Assembly (NCBI RefSeq): GCF_022024015.1 | Contig: NZ_CP091786.1 | Span: 1,426,001-1,490,000 of the forward strand | DNA length: 64,000 nucleotides | Direction: 5' to 3' | DNA from: Prevotella sp. E9-3 | GTDB lineage: Bacteria; Bacteroidota; Bacteroidia; Bacteroidales; Bacteroidaceae | Shown: one piece after another, positions 51,343 through 59,011 of the stretch | How positions within the stretch are numbered: position 1 is the stretch's first letter | Layout: every line of letters begins with the position of its first letter | Position numbers and translations under genes: made by a program | The notes under the pieces: model-generated | Told to the model about the DNA's origin: nothing | The model's input: only the letters and a program-made list of their open reading frames with translations | Databases searched by the model: none

Positions 51343-53088
51343 ATGGATTGGAGTTCTCATGAATTTATATGGCTCGATTGGGTAGTTCTTGCTCTCGGCC
51401 TCTGTGGAGTTGTCGCTGCTGTATGGTATGCCATTTGGAAAGACAAGAAGGCTCAGCAAGGTGAAGATTCGTCAGCCTACCTTTTTGGAAAAGGCGAACC
51501 TTGGTATGTAATTGGCATGGCAATCTTTGCTGCGAATATTGGTTCTGAACACCTTGTAGGCCTGGCTGGTACTGGTGCAAAAGACGGCGTAGGAATGGCC
51601 CATTGGGAAATGCAGGGTTGGATGATCCTGATTCTTGGCTGGTTGTTTGTTCCTTTTTATCAGTTGCTGATTACCAAGATGGGCAAAATCATCACGATGC
51701 CCGATTTCTTGAAGTTCCGTTATACCCAGCGCACAGGATCATGGCTCAGTATCATTACTTTGGTTGCCTATGTGCTTACGAAGGTTTCAGTGACAGCTTT
51801 TACTGGTGGTATTTTCTTTAAGTTCCTTCTTGGTATTCCTTTCTGGTATGGTGCTATTGGCCTTATCGCCATTACTGCTGTGTTCACTGTCTTTGGTGGT
51901 ATGAAGGGCGTGATGACCTTGTCAACCATTCAGACACCCATACTTATTATTGGTTCGTTCTTGGTTCTCTTCTTGGGATTGTCTGCTCTTGGTGATGGTA
52001 GTATCACAGAGGGTTGGGCTGCCATGATGGCCGCATGTAATGCAGCACACGATGGCTTCGGAACTACTCATATGTTCCATACCGATGTTGCAGATCCCAT
52101 GTATCCGCAGTTCCCTGGCTATGTGGTTTTCTTAGGCGCTTCTATCATAGGCTTCTGGTATTGGTGTACTGACCAGCACATCGTTCAGCGTGTACTTGGT
52201 CAGGTGCCAGGCGAGGATAATAAAGACGTTATAGCTCGTGCACGTCGTGGTACCATTGCTGCCGGTTTCTTCAAGATCCTTCCTTGTTTTATGTTCTTGA
52301 TTCCGGGTATGATTGCTTATGCCTTGTCACTCAAGACTGGTAGCGGTATTGAAATGGATATCACCAACCACGAGTCAACCGATGGTGCTTTCGCTATGAT
52401 GGTGAAGAATATTCTTCCTGCAGGTATTAAGGGTATTGTGACTATTGGCTTTGTTTGCGCTCTTGTTGCTTCATTGGCAGCATTCTTTAATAGTTGTGCC
52501 ACCTTGTTCACGGAGGATTTCTATAAGCCCATGAAGAAAGGTATGACCGAAGAACACTATGTATTCGTAGGTCGTGTGGCAACAGTGGTTGTTGTATTGC
52601 TTGGCCTTGCATGGATGCCTATCATGATGAATATGGGTAATCTGTATAGCTATCTGCAAGACATTCAGTCACTCATCGCTCCTGCCATGGTAGCAGTGTT
52701 CACTCTCGGTATCTTCTCTAAGAAAATTACCCCTAAAGCTGGTGAATGGGGACTTATCGGAGGCTTCCTTGTTGGTATGCTTCGTTTGGTAACCAATGTT
52801 ATTACTGACTCTGGTAAAGCTGCCATGGATGGTGCTTTTTGGGAGAACACAGCTTGGTTCTGGCAGACCAATTGGCTCATTTTTGAGTGCTGGCTTTTAG
52901 TATTCATTATCGCATTGATGGTGGTCGTCAGCTTCTTCACTCCTGCACCTTCTAAGGCTCAGGTTGATGCTATCACATTTAGTGACGACTTCAAGAAGAG
53001 CATACGCGAAAGTTGGAACGTTTGGGATGTTCTTGGAACCTTGGTGGTTATCGGCCTTTGCGCATGCTTCTATGCTTACTTCTGGTAA
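51343..53088 (+). CDS. Sodium:solute (SSS family) sugar symporter
   Basis: 581 residues and about 14 membrane segments of the sodium/solute symporter family, close to the SGLT group: FAANIGSEHLVGLAGTGAKDGVGMAHWEMQGW, WYWCTDQHIVQRVLGQVPGEDNKDVIARARRGTIAAGFFKILPCFMFLIPGMIAYAL, and SCATLFTEDFYKPM. Position between the mutarotase and the arabinose catabolic genes points to L-arabinose as substrate. It replaces the ABC or proton-coupled AraE-type systems used in other bacteria. Confidence 0.88.
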   Translation: MDWSSHEFIWLDWVVLALGLCGVVAAVWYAIWKDKKAQQGEDSSAYLFGKGEPWYVIGMAIFAANIGSEHLVGLAGTGAKDGVGMAHWEMQGWMILILGWLFVPFYQLLITKMGKIITMPDFLKFRYTQRTGSWLSIITLVAYVLTKVSVTAFTGGIFFKFLLGIPFWYGAIGLIAITAVFTVFGGMKGVMTLSTIQTPILIIGSFLVLFLGLSALGDGSITEGWAAMMAACNAAHDGFGTTHMFHTDVADPMYPQFPGYVVFLGASIIGFWYWCTDQHIVQRVLGQVPGEDNKDVIARARRGTIAAGFFKILPCFMFLIPGMIAYALSLKTGSGIEMDITNHESTDGAFAMMVKNILPAGIKGIVTIGFVCALVASLAAFFNSCATLFTEDFYKPMKKGMTEEHYVFVGRVATVVVVLLGLAWMPIMMNMGNLYSYLQDIQSLIAPAMVAVFTLGIFSKKITPKAGEWGLIGGFLVGMLRLVTNVITDSGKAAMDGAFWENTAWFWQTNWLIFECWLLVFIIALMVVVSFFTPAPSKAQVDAITFSDDFKKSIRESWNVWDVLGTLVVIGLCACFYAYFW

Positions 53089-53100
53089 TATTTAATTTCC

Positions 53101-53140
53101 ATAGAGTAGTAGATTACTGATTAGTGGTCTACTACTCTAT
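53101..53140. repeat. Perfect 13-bp inverted repeat upstream of the Nudix regulator gene
   Basis: ATAGAGTAGTAGA and TCTACTACTCTAT are exact inverted copies separated by 14 bases, 12 bp after the symporter stop and 56 bp before the regulator start. No T-tract follows, so it is either a processing or attenuation hairpin, or an operator. Confidence 0.8.
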
Positions 53141-53195
53141 AGAAACTTATCATTACTTTAGGTAAACAATTATTTTATTATACAAAAACGAAAAG

Positions 53196-53870
53196 ATGAC
53201 ATTTTATAACGAACATTCCAAAGTCTGGGTATCAGTAGACTGTATCATTTTTGGCTTTGACGAGAATAAGTTAAAGGTGCTTATAGGCCGACGCCGGATG
53301 GATCCCGGACGTGGGGAATGGAGTCTCTACGGTGGTTTCGTTGGTTTAGACGAGAGTTTAGACGGTGCTGCCGAGCGAACATTGACAGAACTAACAGGTT
53401 TGCGCCATATCTTCATGCGACAGGTTGGAGCTTTTGGTAATGTGGATCGTGATCCAGGCGAACGCGTTATTTCTGTTGCCTATTATGCTCTTATCAACGT
53501 GAAAGATTACAGTGAGAATCTTCGTAAACAGTATGGTGTAGAGTGGGTTAATATAGGTGATCTTCCACAATTATATTCTGACCATAATGAGATGGTGATG
53601 AAAGCATGGAAGATGATGAAGCAGAAAATGAAGTCAGAGCCCATTGGCTTCCGTCTATTGCCTCAATTGTTTACCCTTACCCAATTGCAGCGTTTGTATG
53701 AGGCTGTGAGTGGTGAAGAGATTGACAAGCGTAACTTCCGTAAGCGTATTAAGGATATGGACTTTATTGAGAAGACCGAACTCATTGATAAGGTTACCTC
53801 AAAACGTGGAGCAGCTCTATATAGGTTCAATAAAAATGTCTATAATGAAGATCCAAACTTTAAACTCTAA
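53196..53870 (+). CDS. araR: AraR-like transcriptional regulator with degenerate Nudix domain
   Basis: 224 residues: a Nudix fold (about 1-135) followed by a winged-helix domain (about 145-224). It belongs to the NrtR-related regulators; the Bacteroides thetaiotaomicron member AraR is known to repress arabinose genes. The Nudix box reads GFVGLDESLDGAAERTLTELTG: two acidic positions of the canonical REUXEE motif are T and L here, so hydrolase activity is probably lost and the domain senses L-arabinose. The C-terminal part has RNFRKRIKDMDFIEKTELIDKVTSKRGAALYRFN. It lies directly before araD. The araR name follows family knowledge and context. Confidence 0.87.
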   Translation: MTFYNEHSKVWVSVDCIIFGFDENKLKVLIGRRRMDPGRGEWSLYGGFVGLDESLDGAAERTLTELTGLRHIFMRQVGAFGNVDRDPGERVISVAYYALINVKDYSENLRKQYGVEWVNIGDLPQLYSDHNEMVMKAWKMMKQKMKSEPIGFRLLPQLFTLTQLQRLYEAVSGEEIDKRNFRKRIKDMDFIEKTELIDKVTSKRGAALYRFNKNVYNEDPNFKL

Positions 53871-53876
53871 GAAACT

Positions 53877-54581
53877 ATGTTAGAAGAACTTAAGCAAAAA
53901 GTATTCAAGGCCAATCTTGACTTGGTAAAGCAAGGATTGGTAATATTTACCTGGGGCAATGTTTCGGGTATAGATCGTGAGAAAGGACTTGTAGTCATTA
54001 AACCTTCTGGCGTAAGTTATGATGAGATGAAGGCCGAAGATATGGTTGTAGTTGATTTAGAAAGCGGTAAAGTAGTAGAAGGTGATCTGAATCCTTCAAG
54101 TGATACTCCTACTCACTTAGTGCTATACAAGTCATTCCCTAATATTCAAGGCGTTGTTCATACACATTCTACTTATGCGACAGCATTTGCTCAGGCAGGT
54201 CGTGATATTCCCAATATTGGTACTACTCATGCCGATTATTTTTATAAGGATATTCCCTGTACCCGTGATATGACTAAAGCTGAAGTGGAAGGTCAGTACG
54301 AATTGGAAACAGGCAACGTTATTGTTGATGAGATTCTGAATATCCGAAAAATTAATCCTGATCACACCCCCGCTGTGCTGGTGAAGAATCATGGTCCTTT
54401 CTCTTGGGGTACATCACCCGATAATGCTGTCTATAACGCAAAGGTGATGGAACAGTGTGCCAAGATGGCTTTTGTTGCCTTTTCTGTGAATCCTGATCTG
54501 ACGATGAATCCTCTTCTCATTGAAAAGCATTATAGTCGTAAACATGGTCCTAATGCTTATTATGGCCAAAAGAAGAAATAA
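53877..54581 (+). CDS. araD: L-ribulose-5-phosphate 4-epimerase
   Basis: 234 residues of the class II aldolase fold, a zinc-dependent enzyme giving D-xylulose-5-phosphate. Visible motifs are TWGNVSGID (about 24), PSGVSYDEM (about 44), [16 protein letters not shown] (about 66), the metal ligands [12 protein letters not shown] (about 93) and GTTHADYF (about 115), and KNHGPFSWG (about 170). It starts 6 bp after the regulator, so the regulator and epimerase are cotranscribed. Confidence 0.93.
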   Translation: MLEELKQKVFKANLDLVKQGLVIFTWGNVSGIDREKGLVVIKPSGVSYDEMKAEDMVVVDLESGKVVEGDLNPSSDTPTHLVLYKSFPNIQGVVHTHSTYATAFAQAGRDIPNIGTTHADYFYKDIPCTRDMTKAEVEGQYELETGNVIVDEILNIRKINPDHTPAVLVKNHGPFSWGTSPDNAVYNAKVMEQCAKMAFVAFSVNPDLTMNPLLIEKHYSRKHGPNAYYGQKKK

Positions 54582-54612
54582 GGTTTAGAATTAGTGACAA
54601 TTGACACATTTT

Positions 54613-54643
54613 TTGTTGATACAATAATGATTATTGTTGATAT
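54613..54643. promoter_or_regulatory. Candidate AraR operator: TTGTTGATA direct repeats 21 bp apart
   Basis: TTGTTGATA occurs at 54613 and again at 54634, an offset of exactly two helical turns. The repeats lie just upstream of a TAAATTTG -7 box at 54645-54652, so a bound protein would block polymerase. The inverse word is found upstream of galM. Confidence 0.55.
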
Positions 54644-54644
54644 A

Positions 54645-54652
54645 TAAATTTG
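54645..54652 (+). promoter_or_regulatory. Putative -7 element of araA
   Basis: TAAATTTG matches TAnnTTTG, 68 bp before the araA ATG. No perfect TTTG -33 box is present; the region where it would be expected lies between the repeats. Confidence 0.5.
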
Positions 54653-54720
54653 AACCAATAATATTAATAAATAAAGAGTGAAATTATAAGAAACTATTAA
54701 CTAACAAAAATTATAACATT

Positions 54721-56259
54721 ATGAAAGCATTTGATAATTTTGAAATTTGGTGGGTAACTGGAGCACAGCTTCTTTATGGAGGTGATGCAGTTGTTGCAGT
54801 TGATGGACATTCAAAGGAGATGGTAGATGGCCTGAATGCCTCTGGCAATATCCCTGTGAAAATTGTTTATAAGGGTACTGCAAACAGTTCTAAAGAAGTA
54901 GAACAGGTAATGTTGGCAGCCAATAATGAGGAGAAATGTATCGGTATCATCACCTGGATGCACACCTTCTCACCTGCTAAGATGTGGATTAAGGGCTTGC
55001 AGGCATTGAAAAAGCCAATGCTTCACTTCCATACACAATATAATGCTGAGATTCCCTGGGCAACGATGGATATGGACTTCATGAACTTGAACCAGTCTGC
55101 TCACGGTGATATTGAGTTTGGACATATCTGTACTCGTATGCGTGTTCCTCGTAAGGTTGTCTGTGGCTACTGGAAAGACGAGGCTGCTCAGAAGCAGATT
55201 GCCGTTTGGGCTCGTGTGGCTGCTGGTGTGGCCGATGCTCACAACGTTCGTTGCCTGATGTTTGGTATGAACATGAACAACGTAGCCGTTACTGATGGTG
55301 ACCGCGTAGAGTTTGAACAGCGTTTGGGCTATCACGTAGATTACTATCCTGTTAGCTCTCTGATGGATTACTTTAAGAAGGTAACCGATGCTGAGGCTGA
55401 TGAATTGGTTGAAGAGTATAAGAAGCTGTATACCATTAAGATAGATGAAAGTGGTGAAGCAGTTTATTGGGAGAAAGTGAAGAATGCCGCTAAGGCAGAA
55501 ATTGCTCTTCGTCGAGTATTGAAGGATGAAGGAGCAACAGCTTTCACTACCAACTTCGATGACTTGGGCGATGCTGATATCGATGCTCCAGACTTCTGTG
55601 GCTTTGATCAGATTCCAGGTCTTGCTTCTCAGCGTCTGATGGAAGAGGGCTATGGCTTCGGTGCCGAAGGCGACTGGAAGACCGCTTGTCTGTATCGTAC
55701 TCTTTGGGTAATTTCTCAAGGACTGCCTACAGGTTGTTCTTTCCTTGAAGACTATACACTTAACTTTGCTGGCGATCGTTCATCTTGTCTGCAGAGTCAT
55801 ATGTTGGAGGTTTGTCCGCTTATTGCTGTTGATAAACCAAAGCTGGAAGTTCATTTCTTGGGTATTGGTATTCGCAAGCAGCAGACTGCACGCCTTGTGT
55901 TCACTTCAAAGACTGGTCGTGGTATCAAGGCTACCGTTGTTGACTTGGGCAACCGCTTCCGCCTGATTTCTCAGGAGGTAGAGTGTATTGAGCCTAAGCC
56001 AATGCCTAATCTGCCTGTTGCTAGTGCTCTTTGGGTTCCACAGCCTACCTTTGAGATTGGCGCTGGCGCATGGATTCTCGCTGGCGGTACTCACCACAGT
56101 GCTTTCTCTTACGATATTACTGAGGAGTATTGGGAAGACTTTGCTGAGATGCTGGGAATTGAATATGTCAAGATTAACAAGGATACTAAGACTTATGAGT
56201 TCAAGCAGAACCTCCGCAACAACGAGGTTTACTTCATGCTCAATAAGGCTCTCCGTTAA
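54721..56259 (+). CDS. araA: L-arabinose isomerase
   Basis: 512 residues, slightly longer than the roughly 500 usual. N-terminal FEIWWVTGAQLLYGGDAV is the family signature; metal-binding residues are in the ALKDEGATAFTTNFDDLG-type region near 280-295, the Glu/His pair in MEEGYGFGAEGDWKTA near 310-325, and H in GGTHHSAFSYDIT near 455. It isomerises L-arabinose to L-ribulose, the first catabolic step. It has its own promoter region with candidate operator repeats and runs into araB (6 bp later). Confidence 0.96.
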   Translation: MKAFDNFEIWWVTGAQLLYGGDAVVAVDGHSKEMVDGLNASGNIPVKIVYKGTANSSKEVEQVMLAANNEEKCIGIITWMHTFSPAKMWIKGLQALKKPMLHFHTQYNAEIPWATMDMDFMNLNQSAHGDIEFGHICTRMRVPRKVVCGYWKDEAAQKQIAVWARVAAGVADAHNVRCLMFGMNMNNVAVTDGDRVEFEQRLGYHVDYYPVSSLMDYFKKVTDAEADELVEEYKKLYTIKIDESGEAVYWEKVKNAAKAEIALRRVLKDEGATAFTTNFDDLGDADIDAPDFCGFDQIPGLASQRLMEEGYGFGAEGDWKTACLYRTLWVISQGLPTGCSFLEDYTLNFAGDRSSCLQSHMLEVCPLIAVDKPKLEVHFLGIGIRKQQTARLVFTSKTGRGIKATVVDLGNRFRLISQEVECIEPKPMPNLPVASALWVPQPTFEIGAGAWILAGGTHHSAFSYDITEEYWEDFAEMLGIEYVKINKDTKTYEFKQNLRNNEVYFMLNKALR

Positions 56260-56265
56260 TACTAT

Positions 56266-57864
56266 ATGACTATGACAGCAAAGCAAACAATTGAATCAGG
56301 TAAAGCCATTCTCGGAATCGAGTTTGGCTCTACCCGTATTAAGGCTGTCCTCATCGATGAGGAGAATAAACCCATTGCCCAAGGTTCACACGAATGGGAA
56401 AACCAATTAATAGATGGCCTTTGGACTTATAGCACTGAGGCCATCTGGTATGGTCTGCAGGACTGCTATGCTGAGTTGCGTAAGGATGTACTGAAACAGT
56501 ATGATTGTGAGATTGAAGCCTTGGCTGCTATCGGTTTCTCAGCCATGATGCACGGCTATATGGCTTTCAACAAGGATCATCAGATTCTTGTACCTTTCCG
56601 TACTTGGCGTAATACCAATACAGGTAAGGCTGCTGCAGCTCTGTCAAAACTTTTCAATTATAATATTCCTCTGCGTTGGAGTATCTCTCATCTCTATGAG
56701 GCAATCCTTGATAATGAGGAACATGTAAGCGATATCAAGTATTTGACAACACTTGCAGGCTATGTGCATTGGCAAGTTACAGGTCAGTTCGTTCTTGGAG
56801 TAGGTGATGCTTCTGGTATGATTCCCGTAGATCCCAAGACGAAGACCTACGATGCTACAATGGTGAAGAAGTTTGATGAGCTGATTGCTCCAAAGGGCTT
56901 CTCATGGAAATTGTTAGATATTCTTCCAAAGTCGCTCAATGCTGGTGAAGAGGCAGGCTTCCTTACTCCTGAGGGTGCCAAGAAACTTGACGTCAGTGGT
57001 CATTTGAAGGCAGGCATCCCTGTATGTCCTCCTGAGGGTGATGCTGGAACGGGTATGGTAGCTACCAATGCTGTAAAACAGCGCACTGGTAATGTAAGTG
57101 CAGGTACATCTTCATTCTCAATGATTGTGTTGGAGAAAGAGTTGTCTAAGCCTTACGAGCCTATTGACATTGTTACGACTCCTGATGGTTCTCTTGTTGC
57201 TATGGTTCATTGCAACAACTGCACCAGCGATATCAACGCATGGGTTGGTCTTTTCAAAGAGTATCAACAAATGTTGGGTGTGCCTGTTGATATGAACGAA
57301 CTTTATGGCAAACTTTTCAATAAGGCCCTTGAGGGCGATGCTGACTGTGGTGGACTGATGGCTTACAACTACGTGAGTGGTGAGCCTGTTACTGGTCTTA
57401 GCGATGGTCGCCCATTGTTTGTTCGTTCTGCCAACGATAAGTTCAACCTTGCCAATTTCATGCGTAGCCACCTTTATGGCGCTATCGCTGTATTGAAGTT
57501 CGGTAATGACATTCTTTTGAAAGAAGAAAATGTTAAGGTTGACCGTATCACAGGTCATGGAGGCTACTTCAAAACTGCTGGCGTCGGACAGCGTATGCTG
57601 GCTGCTGCCTTGAACTCACCCATCTCTGTTATGGAGACTGCTGGCGAGGGCGGTGCTTGGGGTATTGCCCTGTTGGCCGGTTATTTGGTGAACAATGCTA
57701 AGCACCTTTCACTTGCTGACTATTTGGAGGAAGTCGTGTTTGCCGGAAATACTGGTACAAGCATTGAACCTACGGCCGACGATGTGGCAGGCTTTAACAA
57801 GTATATCGAGAACTACAAAGCCGGACTCGCTATTGAGCAGGCTGCTGTAGCTAGTAAAAAATAA
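56266..57864 (+). CDS. araB: Ribulokinase-like FGGY-family kinase
   Basis: 532 residues. The ATP-binding ILGIEFGSTRIKAVLIDEE lies near 16-34, a substrate-side segment SAMMHGYMAFNKD near 92, GTGMVATNAVKQRTGNVSAGTSSFSMIVLEKE near 265, and GGAWGIALLAGYL near 463. It phosphorylates L-ribulose. It is the Bacteroidetes-type FGGY kinase that is only distantly similar to E. coli AraB, so substrate assignment rests on the neighbouring araA and araD. Its stop is one base before the start of the sigma-factor gene. Confidence 0.87.
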   Translation: MTMTAKQTIESGKAILGIEFGSTRIKAVLIDEENKPIAQGSHEWENQLIDGLWTYSTEAIWYGLQDCYAELRKDVLKQYDCEIEALAAIGFSAMMHGYMAFNKDHQILVPFRTWRNTNTGKAAAALSKLFNYNIPLRWSISHLYEAILDNEEHVSDIKYLTTLAGYVHWQVTGQFVLGVGDASGMIPVDPKTKTYDATMVKKFDELIAPKGFSWKLLDILPKSLNAGEEAGFLTPEGAKKLDVSGHLKAGIPVCPPEGDAGTGMVATNAVKQRTGNVSAGTSSFSMIVLEKELSKPYEPIDIVTTPDGSLVAMVHCNNCTSDINAWVGLFKEYQQMLGVPVDMNELYGKLFNKALEGDADCGGLMAYNYVSGEPVTGLSDGRPLFVRSANDKFNLANFMRSHLYGAIAVLKFGNDILLKEENVKVDRITGHGGYFKTAGVGQRMLAAALNSPISVMETAGEGGAWGIALLAGYLVNNAKHLSLADYLEEVVFAGNTGTSIEPTADDVAGFNKYIENYKAGLAIEQAAVASKK

Positions 57865-57865
57865 T

Positions 57866-58552
57866 ATGAAAGAGAACTCATTAAACGTCTATCTAGATGA
57901 AATCGGTCAGTCCTCTCTTCTCTCAGAAGATGAGGAACGCCGACTTTCCATTCGTATCAAAAATGGTGATGAACGTGCCTTGAACAAATTGGTTGAGGCC
58001 AATCTTCGATTCGTGGTCAGTATAGCCCGTAATTATCAGGGGCGAGGACTTGCTGTCGATGACTTGATCAGCGAGGGCAATATCGGATTGATGAAAGCGG
58101 CCCGCAAATTTGATGGTGAGCGAGGATTACGCTTTGTAAGCTATGCTGTTGTGTTTGTTCGTCAGCAGATTGAGAAGGCTTTGCTTCAGGAAAGCGATGA
58201 AATGCGTGTGGAGAGTGCCCCAACAGGGGTTTCGCGTTCGGTCGATGCTCCTTTAGGTGGACGTGCCAATATGAGTCTCTTGTCAGTATTAACGGATGCT
58301 ACTGCTCCTTTGGCCGATGAACGTGTATATAGCGCAGCCATTGCCGATGCCGTAGAATATGCTCTGCACACGCTCGATGAGCGAGAAAAAAAAGTGATTA
58401 CCGCCTATTTCGGTATTGAGCAAGAACATCTTACTATGGCTGAGATAGCCTTTGATATGGGGCTGAAGCGTGAACGGATACGCCAGATTCGCGATCGAGG
58501 CCTGCGCCGATTGAAGAAAAATTACAAGCGGCGCTTGGCTGAACTTCGATAA
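57866..58552 (+). CDS. Primary-like sigma-70 factor lacking most of region 3
   Basis: 228 residues. Regions 1.2/2.1 (NVYLDEIGQSSLLSEDEERRLSIRIKNGD) and 2.2 (ANLRFVVSIARNYQGRGLAVDDLISEGNIGLMKAARKFD) look like a group 1/2 sigma factor. In 2.3 the two tryptophans for promoter melting are replaced (SYAVVFVRQ instead of YAxWWIRQ). After 2.4 the chain goes almost directly to a 3.2-like loop (SVDAPLGGRANMSLLSVLTD) and then region 4 with LKRERIRQIRDRGLRRLK. Most of region 3.0-3.1 is therefore missing. It starts one base after araB, so transcription from the arabinose operon may drive it. A strong terminator follows. Confidence 0.85.
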   Translation: MKENSLNVYLDEIGQSSLLSEDEERRLSIRIKNGDERALNKLVEANLRFVVSIARNYQGRGLAVDDLISEGNIGLMKAARKFDGERGLRFVSYAVVFVRQQIEKALLQESDEMRVESAPTGVSRSVDAPLGGRANMSLLSVLTDATAPLADERVYSAAIADAVEYALHTLDEREKKVITAYFGIEQEHLTMAEIAFDMGLKRERIRQIRDRGLRRLKKNYKRRLAELR

Positions 58553-58567
58553 GGAGCAGGCAGATTT

Positions 58568-58609
58568 AAGAGGAACACTCATATACAATGAAGTGTTCCT
58601 CTTTTTTTT
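58568..58609 (+). terminator. Intrinsic terminator of the arabinose/sigma operon
   Basis: AAGAGGAACACT pairs with AGTGTTCCTCTT (12 bp) around a 12-base loop and is followed by a run of T residues. The end of the T-tract doubles as the -33 region of the clpS promoter. Confidence 0.92.
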
Positions 58610-58638
58610 GTGTTACTGATGAATTATTACTACCTTTG
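58607..58638 (+). promoter_or_regulatory. Promoter of clpS-clpA-aat
   Basis: -33 TTTG at 58607-58610 and -7 TACCTTTG at 58631-58638, spaced 20 bp, 60 bp before the clpS ATG. Confidence 0.78.
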
Positions 58639-58697
58639 CAGAAAAATAGACAAGTATTAGAATAAAAGGTGCTTTGTGCACATTTCGTATAATATCT

Positions 58698-59006
58698 ATG
58701 GCAAAAGAGCAGTCTTCACTCCGGGAGCGTCAACGAATCAATTTGAAGCAGCCGCGGCGGTATAAGGTTTATATTCACAACGATGATTTTACCACGATGG
58801 AATTTGTGGTGAAAATCCTCGTAGAAATATTTTTTAAGAGCGAAGCCGACGCCGAAGCGTTGATGCTTCAAGTACATCATTCCGACAAGGCTTTGGTTGG
58901 TATCTATAGTTACGATGTAGCTGTTTCGAAAGTCAATAAAGCAACAAGCATGGCTCGCGAATCGGGTTTTCCTCTTCGCTTGACCATTGAACCAGAAGAA
59001 GAATAG
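58698..59006 (+). CDS. clpS: ATP-dependent Clp protease adaptor
   Basis: 102 residues from the ATG at 58698. The core RYKVYIHNDDFTTMEFVVKILVEIFFKSEADAEALMLQVHHSDKALVGIYSYDVAVSKVNKATSMARESGFPLRLTIEPE is a complete ClpS, with the N-degron pocket residues N-D-D in the first strand and the H-H pair. It captures proteins with Leu, Phe, Tyr or Trp at the N-terminus and hands them to ClpA. The start at 58674 in the same frame would add 8 residues covering the leader. clpA begins 5 bp after it. Confidence 0.93.
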   Translation: MAKEQSSLRERQRINLKQPRRYKVYIHNDDFTTMEFVVKILVEIFFKSEADAEALMLQVHHSDKALVGIYSYDVAVSKVNKATSMARESGFPLRLTIEPEEE

Positions 59007-59011
59007 TAAGT

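Noticed and set aside
53101..53140. Intrinsic terminator between the symporter and the regulator
   Set aside because: The stem is perfect but is followed by AGAAACTTATC with no T-tract, so it was listed as an inverted repeat of unknown role.
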